In this document: positions 6,311 to 8,113 of the stretch, piece by piece
How positions within the stretch are numbered: the first letter of the stretch is position 1
Layout: each line of letters opens with the position of its first letter
Source: JAWXBK01 sp040878185
GTDB lineage: Bacteria; Pseudomonadota; Alphaproteobacteria; Dongiales; Dongiaceae
Assembly: GCA_040878185.1 (NCBI GenBank)
Contig: JBBDMS010000004.1
Span: 1 to 8,113 of the forward strand
DNA: 8,113 nt
Direction of reading: 5' to 3'
Notes under the pieces: generated by a model
Told to the model about the DNA's origin: nothing
Seen by the model: only the letters and a program-made list of their open reading frames with translations
The model's database searches: none
Translations under genes and position numbers: made by a program

Positions 6311-6338
6311 GTTATGTACTGTGACTTCCGTCGGGCAA
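6311..6338 (-). promoter_or_regulatory. Possible sigma70-type promoter of the Sel1/PG-binding gene
   Basis: On the minus strand TTGCCC (6338 to 6333) and CATAAC (6316 to 6311) are 16 bp apart, each matching the consensus at four of six positions. Transcription would begin near 6304 and leave a 5' leader of about 105 nt. It lies downstream of the terminator-like repeat, as a separate transcription unit would require. By-eye call only. Confidence 0.25.
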
Positions 6339-6380
6339 GTGAAGCCCCCGGTTCGTTGTGTAATTGCCCTGGCCAGGTGC

Positions 6381-6435
6381 AAAAAAAACGGCACATGAAG
6401 CTTGACCGTGTCAAACCTCTTATGCCGTTTCTTTT
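6381..6435. terminator. Palindromic repeat copy 2, terminator of the GMC gene
   Basis: An imperfect bulge-free hairpin is centred on 6408 with loop CGT (6407-6409). GGCA (6390-6393) pairs with TGCC (6423-6426), TTGAC (6402-6406) pairs with GTCAA (6410-6414), and the A8 run (6381-6388) pairs with TTTCTTTT (6428-6435) except at one position. On the minus strand the stem is followed by eight T, a strong intrinsic terminator for the GMC gene ending at 6524. The + strand side is also T-rich (TTTCTTTTCTCTC), so it can work both ways. It is a diverged copy of the element at 4397-4443. Confidence 0.75.
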
Positions 6436-6490
6436 CTCTCCAGCCGCCGCGTTGCACCGCCAAAGCGGCAAGCGCTGCGGTCCAAAGCGC

Positions 6491-6509
6491 CTCCGGTCAT
6501 TGTCCGGAG
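6491..6509 (-). terminator. Short hairpin just after the GMC stop codon
   Basis: CTCCGG (6491-6496) pairs perfectly with CCGGAG (6504-6509) around a 7-nt loop, 14 bp beyond the GMC stop. On the minus strand only GCGCTTT follows, so the T run is too short for a confident terminator; the stronger repeat hairpin lies about 55 bp further on. It may protect the 3' end of the mRNA. Confidence 0.25.
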
Positions 6510-6523
6510 CGTCGCGTCGTCCT

Positions 6524-8113
6524 TTAATCGACCGGCGCGGGCGAGGGCGGCAGCGGCGTTCGGCCGGCAACCGCGTCGGCGAGTTTCTCGGCGATCATGA
6601 TAACCGGCGCGTTGAGATTCGCCGTGACATTGTTCGGCATGATCGAGGCGTCGATTACGCGCAGCGCCTCGACGCCGTGCACGCGCCCCTGATGGTCGGT
6701 CACCGAATCGTCGCCGCTGCCCATGCGGCAGCTCGAGGTCGGATGATACTCGGTCGATCCGACGGTACGGATCCAGGCAAGAATTTCGGCATCTGACTGG
6801 ACCGGTGCGCCCGGCGTCAGCTCTTCGCCGCGCAATTCGTCCCAGGCACGCTGCGCCGCCATTTCGCGCGTCCGCCGCACGCCGTCGATCATCTCGCGCC
6901 GGTCGCTTTCCGCTTCCATGAAATTGAAACGGATCGTCGGATGGTCGGCGGGATTCGCCGATTTGAGCTTCACCCAGCCGCGGCTGGCTGGACGCATGAT
7001 GCCCATCGAATACATGAAGCCTTCGGCAAAATTACTCGACGATGCGCCGACGAACGCGCAGAGCGGGTAGAACTCGTGCTGGAGGTTGACATAGGGCACG
7101 TCGTCCGAGCTTTTGAAGAAGCAGCCGGTCTCGCAGAAATTCGTGGTGCCCAGCCCTTTATGGAACAGCAGCCATTGCAGTCCGACGCGCCAGCGCGCGA
7201 GCCGGGTCGAGATCTGCCGTGCGACCGAAACCGGTTTGCGCGCCGCATACTGGATCGGCACGGTCATATGGTCTTCGAGATGCTGCCCGACGGCCGGCAC
7301 ATGCGCGAGCAGGGGGATATCGTGCGCGGCCAGATGCTGTGCGTCGCCGATGCCGGAGAGCAGCAGGGTTTGCGGCGAGTTGATCGCACCGCCGCAGAGA
7401 ATCACCTCGCGCTCGGCCTCGGCGCGATGCACGCTGCCGTGCTGCGCATAGTCGATGCCGACCGCGCGCTTGCCCGAAAACACGACGCGATGGACCAGCG
7501 CGCCCATTTCGAGCGTAAAGTTCGGTCGGGCGAGAACCGGCCGCAGATAGCCGGCGGCGGTGCTCCAGCGCCGGCCGTTGCGGGTGAAACTCTGTGCGAT
7601 ATGGAAGCCTTCATGCTGCCGGCCGTTCTGGTCGTCGGTGAACGGATAGCCGGCCTGCAGACCGGATTCGATGAAGGTACGGTCGAGCAGGTTGGTGGCA
7701 GGGCAGGTCTCGATATGTTGCGGCCCCTCGCCGCCGCGATAGTCGCTGGCGCCGCGATCGAAAGTCTCCATCTTGCGGAAATAGGGCAGGCAATGGGCGA
7801 AGGACCAGTCGGTCAGGCCCTGTGCCGCCCAGCCGTCATAGTCGCGCGGGTTGCCGCGATTGGCGACCATGCCGTTGATCGACGAGGAGCCGCCGAGCAC
7901 CCGGCCGCGCTGTTCCTGGACGATGCGGTTGTCGAGATGCGGCTCGGCCTCGGTCTTGTAGTCCCAGATCAGTTTCGGATTGCGCGCGGCGAGCGCGGCC
8001 GATGCGGGCATATGGATGAACATGTGACGGTCGCGACCGCCGGCCTCGAGCAGCAGGACGCGAATGTTCGGATCCTGGGTCAGGCGGTTCGCCATGACGC
8101 AGCCGGCCGTTCC
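6524..8113 (-). CDS. Choline-dehydrogenase-like GMC oxidoreductase (N-terminus cut by window end)
   Basis: This FAD-dependent glucose-methanol-choline family enzyme oxidises an alcohol; its style is closest to BetA-type choline dehydrogenases. 529 codons are visible. The frame continues through 8113, where it reads TAGCVMANRL, which is the latter part of the Rossmann GxGxxG segment. The ATG at 8095 is therefore internal and the true start is outside the window. Further signs are VLLLEAGG (end of the dinucleotide fold), GMC signature 1 around LGGSSSING (7871-7897), a signature-2-like GAINSPQTLLLSGIG (7348-7395), the catalytic His in STEYHPTSSCRMG (codon 6743-6745) and the C-terminal NLNAPVIMIAEKLAD with the second active-site residue (Asn). 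No betB, betI or choline transporter is visible, so choline as substrate is not supported by context. Two hairpins follow the stop. Confidence 0.93.
   Translation of the reverse strand, partial: GTAGCVMANRLTQDPNIRVLLLEAGGRDRHMFIHMPASAALAARNPKLIWDYKTEAEPHLDNRIVQEQRGRVLGGSSSINGMVANRGNPRDYDGWAAQGLTDWSFAHCLPYFRKMETFDRGASDYRGGEGPQHIETCPATNLLDRTFIESGLQAGYPFTDDQNGRQHEGFHIAQSFTRNGRRWSTAAGYLRPVLARPNFTLEMGALVHRVVFSGKRAVGIDYAQHGSVHRAEAEREVILCGGAINSPQTLLLSGIGDAQHLAAHDIPLLAHVPAVGQHLEDHMTVPIQYAARKPVSVARQISTRLARWRVGLQWLLFHKGLGTTNFCETGCFFKSSDDVPYVNLQHEFYPLCAFVGASSSNFAEGFMYSMGIMRPASRGWVKLKSANPADHPTIRFNFMEAESDRREMIDGVRRTREMAAQRAWDELRGEELTPGAPVQSDAEILAWIRTVGSTEYHPTSSCRMGSGDDSVTDHQGRVHGVEALRVIDASIMPNNVTANLNAPVIMIAEKLADAVAGRTPLPPSPAPVD

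Larger units (their letters stand above)
6200..6523. other. 324-bp gene-free stretch between the GMC gene and the Sel1/PG-binding gene
   Basis: Reading on the minus strand, this holds a short hairpin just after the GMC stop (6491-6509), the palindromic repeat copy 2 (6381-6435), a weak promoter candidate (6311-6338), and a palindrome and ribosome binding site just before the Sel1/PG-binding ATG. The direct repeat CCAAAGCG occurs at 6460-6467 and 6482-6489. No convincing protein gene is seen; the + strand open frame across it continues antisense into the GMC gene. Confidence 0.7.

Noticed and set aside
6314..6796. Plus-strand frame whose peptide KRHMKL resembles one from 4400-4466
   Set aside because: The likeness comes from the shared hairpin repeat read in the same frame, not from a protein family; the rest is antisense to the GMC gene.
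6524..8095. ATG at 8095 as the true start of the GMC oxidoreductase
   Set aside because: The codons before it (reading TAGCV) continue the FAD-binding Rossmann motif, so the gene extends past the window end.

Overview
The window is GC-rich, densely packed chromosomal DNA that looks alphaproteobacterial. The supporting signs are the style of the adjacent msrB and msrA genes, the Tat-exported epoxide hydrolase, and the Sel1/peptidoglycan-binding protein. The phylum-level call is inference from protein style, not a computed placement. No phage, transposase, integrase or CRISPR is visible, so this looks like ordinary chromosome rather than a mobile island.

Left part (1-2135, + strand): the 3' part of a tRNA-Lys(CTT) lies at the window edge. 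It is followed by a back-to-back msrB-msrA pair (stop codon directly followed by start codon) and a YeeE/YedE-family membrane protein. The Msr pair repairs both stereoisomers of oxidised methionine in the cytoplasm. The membrane protein belongs to the thiosulfate/sulfur-compound transport superfamily, so the three genes form a plausible sulfur/oxidation-repair group.

Middle part (2136-4383, + strand): a Tat-exported epoxide hydrolase of the microsomal (EHN) type, then a 79-residue small membrane protein with AT-leaning codons, then a VOC-fold (glyoxalase-like) protein that lacks the usual metal ligands. Spacings of 74 and 57 bp allow co-transcription but do not prove it.

Right part (4493-8113, - strand): a secreted protein made of an N-terminal Sel1-like region and six peptidoglycan-binding repeats, with no catalytic domain. 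Upstream of it on the same strand is a choline-dehydrogenase-like GMC flavoprotein whose N-terminus runs off the window.

The most striking non-coding signal is a pair of related imperfect hairpins of about 45 nt, at 4397-4443 and 6381-6435. They share a 17-nt identical arm, have the same 3-nt loop position and the same bulge-free register, and carry compensatory base-pair changes in the upper stem. One lies between convergent genes. The other lies downstream of the GMC gene and ends in eight T on that gene's strand. They look like two members of a genome repeat family serving as (bidirectional) transcription terminators. I do not see a clearly novel multi-gene system in this window.
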